Positions 6,091 to 12,694 of a DNA stretch of 12,800 bases are shown here, in pieces. The notes below the pieces were generated by a model, which was given only the letters and a program-made list of their open reading frames with translations, was not told where the DNA came from and did no database searches. Source of the stretch: Planctomycetota bacterium (GTDB lineage: Bacteria > Planctomycetota > Phycisphaerae > WQYP01); contig JAKBAC010000099.1 in the NCBI GenBank assembly GCA_021809365.1, positions 1 to 12,800 on the forward strand, read 5' to 3'. The position numbers were made by a program, and so were the translations under genes. Numbering within the stretch: position 1 is the stretch's first letter; each line of letters starts with the position of its first letter.

Positions 6091-7379
6091 ACGCAATGCA
6101 GCGCAATCGGATGAACTTGCGGGGATGCTGTGAGCCTGTGGCCGTAACAGGAATTGGATTAATTACGGCGCAAGGGTGTGGTGCGGAGCAATCCTGGCGC
6201 GGTATCCAATCCGGGGTTGATGTGCTGCGCCCATGGGATCAGCCGTTGCCGGAGGCGTTGCGACATTTACGGGTCGCCGCCTGTCCGGAGTATTCACGTC
6301 CATCGGATATACCGAGCTTATTATGGAGCCGACTGGCCCGCACGCAGCAACTTGCCTGTATCGCGGTCGATGAAGCGTTCCGCGCCGCCGGATTGCCCAA
6401 ACGACAAAAAGTGAATGATCCGCCGATGGGTTGTTTCGTTGCGACAACCGTATGCGGCATGGATTTATCCGAGCGATTTTATCAGCAGTATCGGGTTGAT
6501 CCGAATGATGCGGATATCAATCTGATGCGCCGGCTGGAGCCGTATGAGGTGCTGGCATTATTGTCGCGCCGCCATCGCCTCCGGGGGCCGGGATATTTGA
6601 ATCTTACGACGTGTGTTGGCTCCGCCATGGCTCTGGGAGCCGCGTGTGACAGTATTCGGGCGGGGCGGTGTGATCGGGCCGTTGCCGGGGGTACTGAAGC
6701 GTTGTGTCAATTGTCGATTTCCGGTTTTAATTCTCTGCGTCTGGTGGCGGCGGAAGGTTGTCGGCCATTTGATGTGAACCGTCGGGGTATCACGTTAGGC
6801 GAGGGAGCGGCCATGCTGGTATTGGAGTCGGTACACAGCGCGCGGCAGCGGGGCGTTGAGCCGATCGGATATATCACGGGTTTTGCGGCAACGTGCGATG
6901 CCTATCACATTACCAAGCCGGAGCCGACGGGTACGCAGGCCGCCAACGCGATAAGGCGGGCATTGGGTGCGGCGGGGTTGGCACCGCATCAGATCGGATA
7001 TATCAATGCCCATGGCACGGGCACGCACGATAATGACGCCACGGAATCCGTCGCGTTGCATCAGGTATTTGATACTCCGGGAGAAAGATCAGAATTTCCG
7101 CCGGTGAGTTCAACCAAGCGCCTGACGGGCCATACGTTTGGCGCGGCTGGAGCTATTGAGGCGGCAATATGTTTGCTGGCTCTGCGGGATGGGGTGTTGC
7201 CACCGAATGCCGGCTTATGCGATCCTGATCCGCAATGCAACCTTCCATTGGTGCGTGCCGCAATGTCCTCACGCATTGCAAGCGCGTTGTCCTGTAATCT
7301 GGCTTTCGGCGGCAACAATACGGCGCTGGTCTTCGCACGCGGTGATGACAGGTTGAACGCCGTGGAGGCGCAATTATGA
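6087..7379 (+). CDS. Beta-ketoacyl-ACP synthase (KAS II / FabF-like)
   Basis: This is a 430-residue thiolase-fold condensing enzyme of normal FabF length. The nucleophile is Cys176 in LTTCVGSAMALGAACDSI. His309 in NAHGTGT and His349 with Lys344 in STKRLTGHTFGAAGA complete the active site. The C-terminal CNLAFGGNN glycine-rich loop is also intact. It should condense an acyl thioester with malonyl-ACP in the cytoplasm. The N-terminus before PVAVTGIGLI has three possible Met starts; ATG 6087 is chosen because it overlaps the upstream stop by 4 bases, a typical coupling. The next gene starts with the same 4-base overlap and encodes a KS-like partner, so a KS-CLF heterodimer as in type II polyketide and aryl-polyene systems is likely. 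Confidence 0.93.
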   Translation: MNAMQRNRMNLRGCCEPVAVTGIGLITAQGCGAEQSWRGIQSGVDVLRPWDQPLPEALRHLRVAACPEYSRPSDIPSLLWSRLARTQQLACIAVDEAFRAAGLPKRQKVNDPPMGCFVATTVCGMDLSERFYQQYRVDPNDADINLMRRLEPYEVLALLSRRHRLRGPGYLNLTTCVGSAMALGAACDSIRAGRCDRAVAGGTEALCQLSISGFNSLRLVAAEGCRPFDVNRRGITLGEGAAMLVLESVHSARQRGVEPIGYITGFAATCDAYHITKPEPTGTQAANAIRRALGAAGLAPHQIGYINAHGTGTHDNDATESVALHQVFDTPGERSEFPPVSSTKRLTGHTFGAAGAIEAAICLLALRDGVLPPNAGLCDPDPQCNLPLVRAAMSSRIASALSCNLAFGGNNTALVFARGDDRLNAVEAQL

Positions 7380-8287
7380 AGCCGATCATATTGTCCATCC
7401 GCGGTTGGGGTATTTACAGCGATCAATTTGCCAATGCGGCGGCACTTACGGATGCGGTACGCGTTCTGGTACCGAGTAATGATGCGGCCATGGCGGCGTG
7501 CCGCGTGTCGCCGGTCATGGAATCAAAGCGGGTGCCCGAGACCGCGCTGGATGGGTTGGATAAGGTTACACAGTACGCCATTTCCGCATTGCATGAAGCC
7601 TGGCACAGCGCTGAACGGAATCCCGACAAGGTGGAGGCTGATCGCACGGCGTTGGTATTGCTGACCGGTTGGGGGCCTATGGAAAGCACCCTCGGCTATT
7701 TGGACAGCATGTTGGAGTCGGGTGGCAGGTACGCCTCGCCACGGCATTTTACGCGATCCGTCTATTCGTCGGTGGCCTCTCATGCGGCCATTTATCTGGG
7801 GATTCACGGTACGTGTGAAACGCTGGCCCACGGCGTGTGGCCGATCTGTTCCGTTCTGGATCGCGCCGCGGATATTCTGGATTCCGGCAGAGCGGATCAG
7901 GTGCTGGTGTGTTGGGCGGATCAGCATTCCGATGTGGTTATTGATTTGTGCCGCCGCGCGGTTGTCGGCCTGGGGCGCGTTGAACTGGAACGCTTCACAG
8001 GCGGGCGGGGCGGCTGCGGCGGGGTGGCACTGGTGCTGCGACGGGCGGATATGAATGAGTCATCAAACGGATGGCTGGAGCTTTTGCCGCGGGAAATTCA
8101 GGATGGCGGGGTGCTGTCTTTTCTTCCGGGCCTGAATATTCATCCCTATCCGACGGATGACGCAGTACACCTGGCTGCGGTTATTGCGGCAACCCAATTG
8201 GCCTTAAGTGACAAGCCGATACTTTGGACCGAAGTTGGCCGACATCAAAGAAAGCGTGTTGTGCGAATATGGGGCCGTCAACCCTAA
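7376..8287 (+). CDS. Ketosynthase-like protein lacking the catalytic Cys (chain-length-factor type)
   Basis: The 303-residue product resembles the N-terminal half of a ketosynthase, as in the short Ketoacyl-synt_2 proteins called chain-length factors. Anchoring on the shared SGRADQVLVCWAD / RAGRCDRAVAGGTE stretch without gaps puts Val154 (HGVWPI) at the Cys position of its neighbour. No HGTGT or GH.FGAAG motif is present. It therefore cannot condense by itself and probably pairs with the upstream KS to shape the product cavity. A GGAGG at 7364-7368, seven bases before the ATG, and the ATGA overlap indicate strong coupled translation, consistent with a 1:1 partner. The C-terminal ~80 residues do not recall a known domain. 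Assignment to CLF is from architecture and context. Confidence 0.78.
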   Translation: MKPIILSIRGWGIYSDQFANAAALTDAVRVLVPSNDAAMAACRVSPVMESKRVPETALDGLDKVTQYAISALHEAWHSAERNPDKVEADRTALVLLTGWGPMESTLGYLDSMLESGGRYASPRHFTRSVYSSVASHAAIYLGIHGTCETLAHGVWPICSVLDRAADILDSGRADQVLVCWADQHSDVVIDLCRRAVVGLGRVELERFTGGRGGCGGVALVLRRADMNESSNGWLELLPREIQDGGVLSFLPGLNIHPYPTDDAVHLAAVIAATQLALSDKPILWTEVGRHQRKRVVRIWGRQP

Positions 8288-8288
8288 T

Positions 8289-8317
8289 TTGTAGCTGTGG
8301 CAGAGCACCAGTACAAT
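8289..8317 (+). promoter_or_regulatory. Candidate internal promoter before the ACP gene
   Basis: TTGTAG (8289-8294) and TACAAT (8312-8317) are exactly 17 bases apart. The -10 matches 5/6 and the -35 starts with TTG. This is the only gap (58 bases) in the operon, and the predicted start near 8324 leaves a 20-odd-base leader. Extra transcription would suit an ACP, which is usually needed in excess. Confidence 0.35.
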
Positions 8318-8345
8318 ATGTGGGCACTAGGAACATGGAGAAGTC

Positions 8346-8624
8346 ATGACGGAAACTCAGGGTAAACTTGCCACAATTTTGAAGGATGGTCTGAAATTGC
8401 GTATGGATCTGGCACACATCACGCCGGAAACCGCCATATTTGGGAAAAATGGTCTGGGGCTGGATTCGGTGGATGTGCTGGAAATTGCTGTTCTGGTGGA
8501 TAAGCATTTTGGTGTGCAGCTTCAGGATCACGATAACGAGGTGCGGGAGGCTCTGGCCAGCATTGGTGCCTTGGCGGCGTACATAGATCGGCACCGTGTC
8601 ACCGGCCCGGGGTGTCGCAATTAA
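8346..8624 (+). CDS. Acyl carrier protein
   Basis: This 92-residue acidic protein has the ACP four-helix pattern and the attachment site GLGLDSVDVLEIAVLVDKHF, in which Ser41 would carry 4'-phosphopantetheine. The sequence IFGKNGLGLDSVD is closer to ACPs of aryl-polyene-type clusters (LG.DS.D.LEL) than to housekeeping AcpP, which reads LGADSLD. It would carry the growing chain to the KS/CLF pair and the hotdog protein encoded alongside. GGAG at 8337-8340 lies five bases before the ATG. A phosphopantetheinyl transferase must act on it, and none is encoded in this window. Confidence 0.92.
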   Translation: MTETQGKLATILKDGLKLRMDLAHITPETAIFGKNGLGLDSVDVLEIAVLVDKHFGVQLQDHDNEVREALASIGALAAYIDRHRVTGPGCRN

Positions 8625-9076
8625 TCCGAACCGGGCCAACAGCGGGTAAGAAACCACCGGTGGATATGAAAAAAGCAATGATCGGTGAAAATTCCGGGGC
8701 GAGTCTGGAGGAGTGCGGCACAGGGGCCGGCCCGGCCTCGGTGATGCGTGCGTTGACGGATGTTTCATTCCGGGCCTGGTTTCCCGCAGGGCATGTCGGC
8801 TTTCAGGGCCACTTTCCGGGCAATCCGCTGCTGCCGGGATTTTTACATATTGAACTGGTGCTGGATGTTTTGCGGCTTGGGAATCGGGCGGTGGCATTGG
8901 CACAGGTGCGCAGTGCCAAATTTTTGCATCCGATCCGGCCCGGCGAAATAATTGATTTGAACGTTCATCTGGAACCCGGTGGTGTGGTCACGGCGGAACT
9001 TTGCGTGGGGGCGGTGACGGTTTCCGCGTTCGAGTTGGAGTTGTTGGGGATGCCACCCGGCGCGGCCCAGAAATGA
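8612..9076 (+). CDS. FabZ-like hotdog dehydratase, second copy
   Basis: The hotdog core is clear: GHFPGNPLLPGF (66-77 from the GTG start) with His67, then HIELVLD with Glu81 at the catalytic position. The usual FabZ Gln four residues later is Asp85 here, which may alter the substrate or the reaction. It should dehydrate 3-hydroxyacyl chains on the neighbouring ACP. The start is uncertain. GTG 8612 overlaps the ACP by 13 bases; ATG 8666, 8678 or 8744 would give shorter proteins, and the core begins only after residue 45. The last 112 bases overlap the opposite-strand acyltransferase gene. It is unlike the 393-866 protein in the N-terminal part and in the Gln/Asp position, so the two are not recent duplicates. 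Confidence 0.82.
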   Translation: MSQLIRTGPTAGKKPPVDMKKAMIGENSGASLEECGTGAGPASVMRALTDVSFRAWFPAGHVGFQGHFPGNPLLPGFLHIELVLDVLRLGNRAVALAQVRSAKFLHPIRPGEIIDLNVHLEPGGVVTAELCVGAVTVSAFELELLGMPPGAAQK

Positions 9077-9984
9077 TGAAAGTTTCCCCATTGGTCGGGA
9101 TATCGCCGCAGCAGATTTTCCAGATCGGCGGCATAATCCGTCGCGGCCTGTTGAATCAAAGCTTCATGCGATTGCCCGCCATGCGTATCATAGCGGCGCG
9201 GAGGGGAAACAAACATGCGATATCGTCGGGAACTTTGCCGCAGGGTGAAGGCTGTTACCACAACGGCATCGCCCGCCACAGCTGCGGTAAATGGCCCGGC
9301 CGGCAGCCAAGCGGGTGATCCGAGCAGCGATACTTGAATGGTACGCCCACCCATTATGCGGTCCGCCCTCATGCCCACGCATTGCCGTTGCCGCAGCGCC
9401 GCCATAATTTGCAAACCGGCGGCAATGGGATCCATGGAATTAATAAATCCCATCCCCTGCAACATTTTCCATTGGTCCCTGTGGAATTGTTCGGTGGTGT
9501 CGTTGAGGTCGCGGTACATGACGAAATTCATTTTGTTGGGATGAATGTATGTTTTCAGCCATGGCGCGGCGATTTCCAATGCGCCAAAATGGGCGGTCAG
9601 AATTAATACGCCGCGATCCATCGCCATGGCGCTCAATAGGCGATCCCGATGTTCCGATTCGATTTCAATTCCGGAATTGGGCCTGCTAAGCGTGATACTG
9701 CGATCCAGAATCAGTATCCCAAAGGTCCGCATTTGCCGATAGCTCATCCAGTAAAGTGCCAGGCGATTGCGGATTCCCGCCACGCGCGTCCAAAAGTCCA
9801 TGCTGGCTTGCCGGGCGGGTCTATTGGCCAGCCAGAACCCAAAGGAGACAATTGCCACGCCCAAATATCCCACGGGCGGAATCCGTTGTCCGAGCCACAG
9901 CATAAACATATTGCCGCGGTATCCGAAGCGATGTCTGGCACGAATGGCGGGTCTGACGGAATCAGGGGTTGTCACATTTATCAT
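8965..9984 (-). CDS. LpxL/HtrB-type lysophospholipid acyltransferase
   Basis: This minus-strand gene encodes 339 residues from the ATG at 9982-9984, or 359 from an upstream ATG at 10044. It carries the HxxxxE acyltransferase motif of the LpxL/HtrB family in LTAHFGALEIA (His132, Glu137 from the shorter start). Downstream are ADRIMGG...LLGSPAWLPAGPFTAA, the family's second conserved block, and DQWGNFHHFW near the end. A hydrophobic N-terminal segment (YLGVAIVSFGFWLA) suggests inner-membrane attachment. These enzymes transfer acyl chains from ACP to lipid acceptors; homologues are standard in aryl-polyene and xanthomonadin clusters. After HHFW comes a 33-residue Asn/Ser/Thr/Pro-rich tail, encoded opposite the 3' end of the hotdog gene. 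No good ribosome site decides the start. Confidence 0.85.
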   Translation of the reverse strand: MINVTTPDSVRPAIRARHRFGYRGNMFMLWLGQRIPPVGYLGVAIVSFGFWLANRPARQASMDFWTRVAGIRNRLALYWMSYRQMRTFGILILDRSITLSRPNSGIEIESEHRDRLLSAMAMDRGVLILTAHFGALEIAAPWLKTYIHPNKMNFVMYRDLNDTTEQFHRDQWKMLQGMGFINSMDPIAAGLQIMAALRQRQCVGMRADRIMGGRTIQVSLLGSPAWLPAGPFTAAVAGDAVVVTAFTLRQSSRRYRMFVSPPRRYDTHGGQSHEALIQQAATDYAADLENLLRRYPDQWGNFHHFWAAPGGIPNNSNSNAETVTAPTQSSAVTTPPGSR

Positions 9985-10053
9985 GGTGAAAAGTGTATCA
10001 TAATGATGGGAATACCACCGCGTGCGGCAATTTTTCCGTACCATGCTCCATTA

Positions 10054-10206
10054 AGGCATCGCGAAGAAATAACCTGAGCATTCTGGCTGGTACTTTTGGC
10101 CGCCGGCGGCGTTGCCCGCTCGTTACAGAATCCATGCGGATATGCGCCTCGCGGGCGGTCAAAATTCCTGCGCCATAATTGCTCACGTTATTTCTTCACG
10201 ATGCCT
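10054..10206. repeat. Inverted repeat pair in the divergent spacer
   Basis: AGGCATCGCGAAGAAATAAC (10054-10073) and its reverse complement at 10187-10206 match at 19 of 20 bases, with 113 bases between. The pair sits in the spacer (9985-10365) between the divergent acyltransferase and folC genes. I see no target-site duplication. The enclosed minus-strand frame (10186-9998, GTG start) has no recognised family and is not called. It could be a small mobile element, a paired regulator site, or an RNA hairpin. The rest of the spacer holds only the folC promoter. Confidence 0.55.
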
Positions 10207-10330
10207 AACCTTGCCGACGAGTGATAGGGCTTATCCCGAGGGGCTGCGGACCAACCGTAAAAATGCGGCTTTTTTAACCCTGCCCAAAAAAATTGCAGCG
10301 CCCGAAATCCCGGCGTTTTTCGCATAATGC

Positions 10331-10359
10331 TTGTAAAATCGCAATTTTTCCAGTATACT
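10331..10359 (+). promoter_or_regulatory. folC promoter, possibly leaderless
   Basis: TTGTAA (10331-10336) and TATACT (10354-10359) are exactly 17 bases apart, a good sigma-70-type match with an AT-rich spacer. Transcription would begin six to seven bases after the -10, at about 10366, which is the A of the folC ATG. A leaderless mRNA, or one starting with a later Met (10375), is predicted. It also argues against the upstream in-frame ATG at 10327, which lies before the promoter. Confidence 0.6.
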
Positions 10360-10365
10360 GCCGGG

Positions 10366-11943
10366 ATGAATACTATGCGGAAACGGAAATTATCGCACGG
10401 CTCCGGAAATGGCAGAGGTTCCCATAAAAAGTCGTCCCCTGCCGCTACCAAGCCCGCCCGGCGTGGTGCGCGTGCGGTGGTGCGCCGAAAGGTGCTTCGC
10501 CGCAGGGCGATTGCCGCGCCTGCCATGCCGGTGAAGCCCGTACCTCCGCGGATCGTGGAAAATAAAGCCTATATCAAGGCCCTGGAGTTTCTGCTGGGCC
10601 ATACGGACTATGAGCGCATGCGCGTGGTACGCTACAATAGCACCACGTTCAGTCTGGATCGGATGCGTCAATTGCTGGAGGGGCTGGGTAATCCGCATCT
10701 GGCCTATAAGACCGTTCACATAGCGGGTACCAAAGGCAAGGGCAGCACCTGTCACATGCTGGCTTCCATGCTGCAAAGCGCCGGCTTCAAGGTGGGGCTT
10801 TACACCAGTCCGCATCTGCTGAATATGCGCGAGCGTATCAGCATCAATGGTCAGTATATATCGGAAGATCAGGTCGCTCATCTGGTTAAGCGCATTGAAG
10901 TTGCGATGAAAAAACTCGGCGCCAATAAACCGACGTTTTTTGAAATTCTCACGGCCATGGGGTTCTGTCATTTTGCTGATGAGCATGTTGATATTGCCGT
11001 CATTGAAACCGGCCTGGGTGGACGTTTGGATTCCACCAATGTCGTCAACCCCGAAGTGACGGCAATCACCAGCATCAGCTATGACCACATGGCGATATTG
11101 GGCAATTCCCTAACGAAAATCGCGGAAGAAAAGGCCGGGATATTCAAGAAAGATGTTCCGGCTCTATCGTGCATACAGGAGCCGGAGGTGGAGGCGGTGT
11201 TGCGGCGTGTGGCGGCACATGTACATGCGCCGCTGGAATTTGTCGGTACAGATATTGAGTTCAGCCACCGCTTTGAAGTGACGCGTCCCGTGGGGCCGCA
11301 TGTGCGGGTTTCACTGATGACGGAGCGCTCCCATTTTGAGCATTTAACGGTTCCGCTTATCGGCGAACATCAGGCTGTCAATTGCGGGCTGGCCCTGGCG
11401 ATTCTTGATAAGCTCAAGGCGCGTGGAATGAAAATCAGCGACGCCAGTGCCGTCGCCGGATTGTACGCGGTTAATCTGCCCGGTCGCATTGAAACGGTGT
11501 GGCAGAATCCGCGTGTGATTATCGACGGCGCGCACAATGCCGCATCGGTCAAAGCGCTTTTCCGTGGTATCAGCCAGTATATTCCATACGACAGCATGGT
11601 CGTGATTTTCGGCTGCAACTGCGATAAAGATATTGACGGCATGTTGGAACAGGTTTCGTTGGGCGCGGATAAGGTCATCTTCACCCGTTCGAATAACAAC
11701 CCCAAGAGCGCCAGTCCGGAAGAGTTGTCCAATCGGTATGTGGATCGCTTCGGGAAAATGGCGCAGGCCGCGGAGAACTTTGCGGATGCCATGGACATCG
11801 CCGCGCGCGCCATATCCCGTGAAGATGTGGTGACGGTGACCGGCTCGTTCTATCTGATTGGCGAGGCGAAGCGTTTTTTCATGGCGCGAACCGCGCGCGA
11901 TGAGGCCGTGAAGGCCCATGCCGCCGCTGCACGGGGAAAATAA
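10366..11943 (+). CDS. folC: Bifunctional folylpolyglutamate / dihydrofolate synthase
   Basis: FolC adds glutamate to dihydropteroate and to tetrahydrofolates in the cytoplasm, using ATP. The Mur-ligase-like core is complete: P-loop HIAGTKGKGSTC (118-129), LYTSPHLLNMRERISING (145-162), ETGLGGRLDSTNVV, SYDHMAILG...IAEEKAGIFK, PGRIE and IDGAHN. The core, from about residue 66, has the usual ~420-460 residues. Ahead of it lies a basic extension with 19 Lys/Arg and no acidic residue in the first 62, not part of standard FolC. The frame extends to 10327, but the promoter at 10331-10359 makes ATG 10366 or 10375 the likely start. No Shine-Dalgarno sequence is visible, in keeping with a leaderless mRNA. 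It is a single-gene unit; the terminator-like hairpin spans its stop codon. Confidence 0.93.
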   Translation: MNTMRKRKLSHGSGNGRGSHKKSSPAATKPARRGARAVVRRKVLRRRAIAAPAMPVKPVPPRIVENKAYIKALEFLLGHTDYERMRVVRYNSTTFSLDRMRQLLEGLGNPHLAYKTVHIAGTKGKGSTCHMLASMLQSAGFKVGLYTSPHLLNMRERISINGQYISEDQVAHLVKRIEVAMKKLGANKPTFFEILTAMGFCHFADEHVDIAVIETGLGGRLDSTNVVNPEVTAITSISYDHMAILGNSLTKIAEEKAGIFKKDVPALSCIQEPEVEAVLRRVAAHVHAPLEFVGTDIEFSHRFEVTRPVGPHVRVSLMTERSHFEHLTVPLIGEHQAVNCGLALAILDKLKARGMKISDASAVAGLYAVNLPGRIETVWQNPRVIIDGAHNAASVKALFRGISQYIPYDSMVVIFGCNCDKDIDGMLEQVSLGADKVIFTRSNNNPKSASPEELSNRYVDRFGKMAQAAENFADAMDIAARAISREDVVTVTGSFYLIGEAKRFFMARTARDEAVKAHAAAARGK

Positions 11944-11966
11944 TTTTCCCGAGTTGCCTTTTTTGA
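11934..11966 (+). terminator. Candidate terminator overlapping the folC stop
   Basis: GGGAAAA (11934-11940) and TTTTCCC (11944-11950) form a 7-bp stem whose loop is the TAA stop codon. A T-rich run (CCTTTTTTG) follows about nine bases later. The stem is AT-rich and the T-run is displaced, so efficiency is uncertain. The position between folC and the rRNA promoter fits. Confidence 0.4.
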
Positions 11967-12084
11967 AAGGTGTGGTATTATTGGTTCATCGGAATGGAAA
12001 TCCAATCGTATAAGCGGTTGGGTGGTTCTGATGCGGGTTAAGGGAAGACAAATTCGTTTGTCGGAAACTTAAGTCGCGGCGGCG

Positions 12085-12136
12085 GAAATAAAAAATTTCA
12101 AGCACGCTTGACAGAGATACAAACCCTTGGTAACAT
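12085..12136 (+). promoter_or_regulatory. Strong rRNA operon promoter with AT-rich upstream element
   Basis: A perfect TTGACA (12108-12113) is followed after 17 bases by TAACAT (12131-12136), a 4/6 -10. Upstream, 12085-12100 is A-rich (GAAATAAAAAATTTCA), as in UP elements contacted by the RNA polymerase alpha subunit. Transcription should begin near 12143, giving a leader of about 550 bases before 16S. This is the best promoter in the window. Confidence 0.7.
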
Positions 12137-12290
12137 TGTTTCTCCTTGATGGGAACGAAGGTTACCGCAGGGACCAACACCGGGCTTTGATCCAAAAAAG
12201 CTTATCGTGTTGAAGACGGCTCATAAGGTCAGCCGCGGGCTTAATTGTCCCAAAGCTGTATTTCAAGAGGCGTATGAAAGCTTATTGCTT

Positions 12291-12303
12291 TGCTCTTTGA
12301 CAA
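12291..12303 (+). promoter_or_regulatory. boxA antitermination site
   Basis: TGCTCTTTGACAA matches the E. coli rrn boxA (TGCTCTTTAACAA) at 12 of 13 positions. It lies about 400 bases before 16S, inside the leader. boxA RNA binds NusB/NusE (S10) and lets RNA polymerase read through the long untranslated rRNA operon. Confidence 0.8.
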
Positions 12304-12461
12304 GTAAACATGGTTAAGGACGCCACGAGGATGTGGCAGGCTGGAACCGCATGCACAAAACTCCGCAAGGGGTTTTAGCGGAACGGCCTGCGTCATGAAA
12401 CGGTAAGTTTGAACGAACTTGCCAATCAGGCATTCTCGTGTGCAAGTCGATTTGAAAAGTC

Positions 12462-12490
12462 GCTACGGATGCACTCCCTGCATCTGTAGC
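12462..12490 (+). other. 12-bp leader hairpin
   Basis: GCTACGGATGCA (12462-12473) and TGCATCTGTAGC (12479-12490) pair over all 12 positions with one G-U, closing a five-base CTCCC loop. It is the most stable local fold I see in the leader. It may be a processing or folding element of pre-16S RNA. Confidence 0.6.
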
Positions 12491-12694
12491 GCAAGCCAAG
12501 TCACTTTTGAGAATCCTGAGTATCGCTTCGGTAGCACAACTTTAGCCGGTTGGGTTATTGGAAGCGAGTCGGAAGAACGCCGGATGCAAATTCGGAAGTT
12601 GTCTGATATTAGGCTTTGCCAATAGGCAAACCTTCAAACTTGTACGAATCCGGTAAAAGGGTCGCAAGGCACGAGTAACCGGAAAAACGACATT

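Larger units (their letters stand above)
12143..12694 (+). other. Long structured 16S rRNA leader
   Basis: This stretch is transcribed but not coding: a pre-16S leader with boxA (12291-12303) and several stem-loops. They include GCCAC/GTGGC (12322-12326 with 12333-12337), a 12-bp stem at 12462-12490, TTTGCC/GGCAAA (12615-12620 with 12625-12630), and TCCGGT/ACCGGA (12649-12654 with 12678-12683) just before the mature end. Such hairpins usually guide folding and RNase processing. The partner strand for an RNase III stem would lie beyond the window. I see no tRNA here. Confidence 0.6.

Noticed and set aside
8181..8903. Minus-strand 240-codon frame across the ACP gene
   Set aside because: It is opposite an unmistakable ACP, and its translation is low-complexity His/Pro/Arg-rich.
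9998..10186. Minus-strand 62-codon GTG frame ending 13 bases before the acyltransferase ATG
   Set aside because: No recognised family, no good ribosome site, and it lies almost entirely within the inverted-repeat pair; probably chance.
12047..12062. GACAAA-TTCG-TTTGTC hairpin before the rRNA promoter
   Set aside because: A real perfect stem with a TTCG loop, but there is no T-tract and the short A/T-rich stem has no clear role; not called as a terminator.
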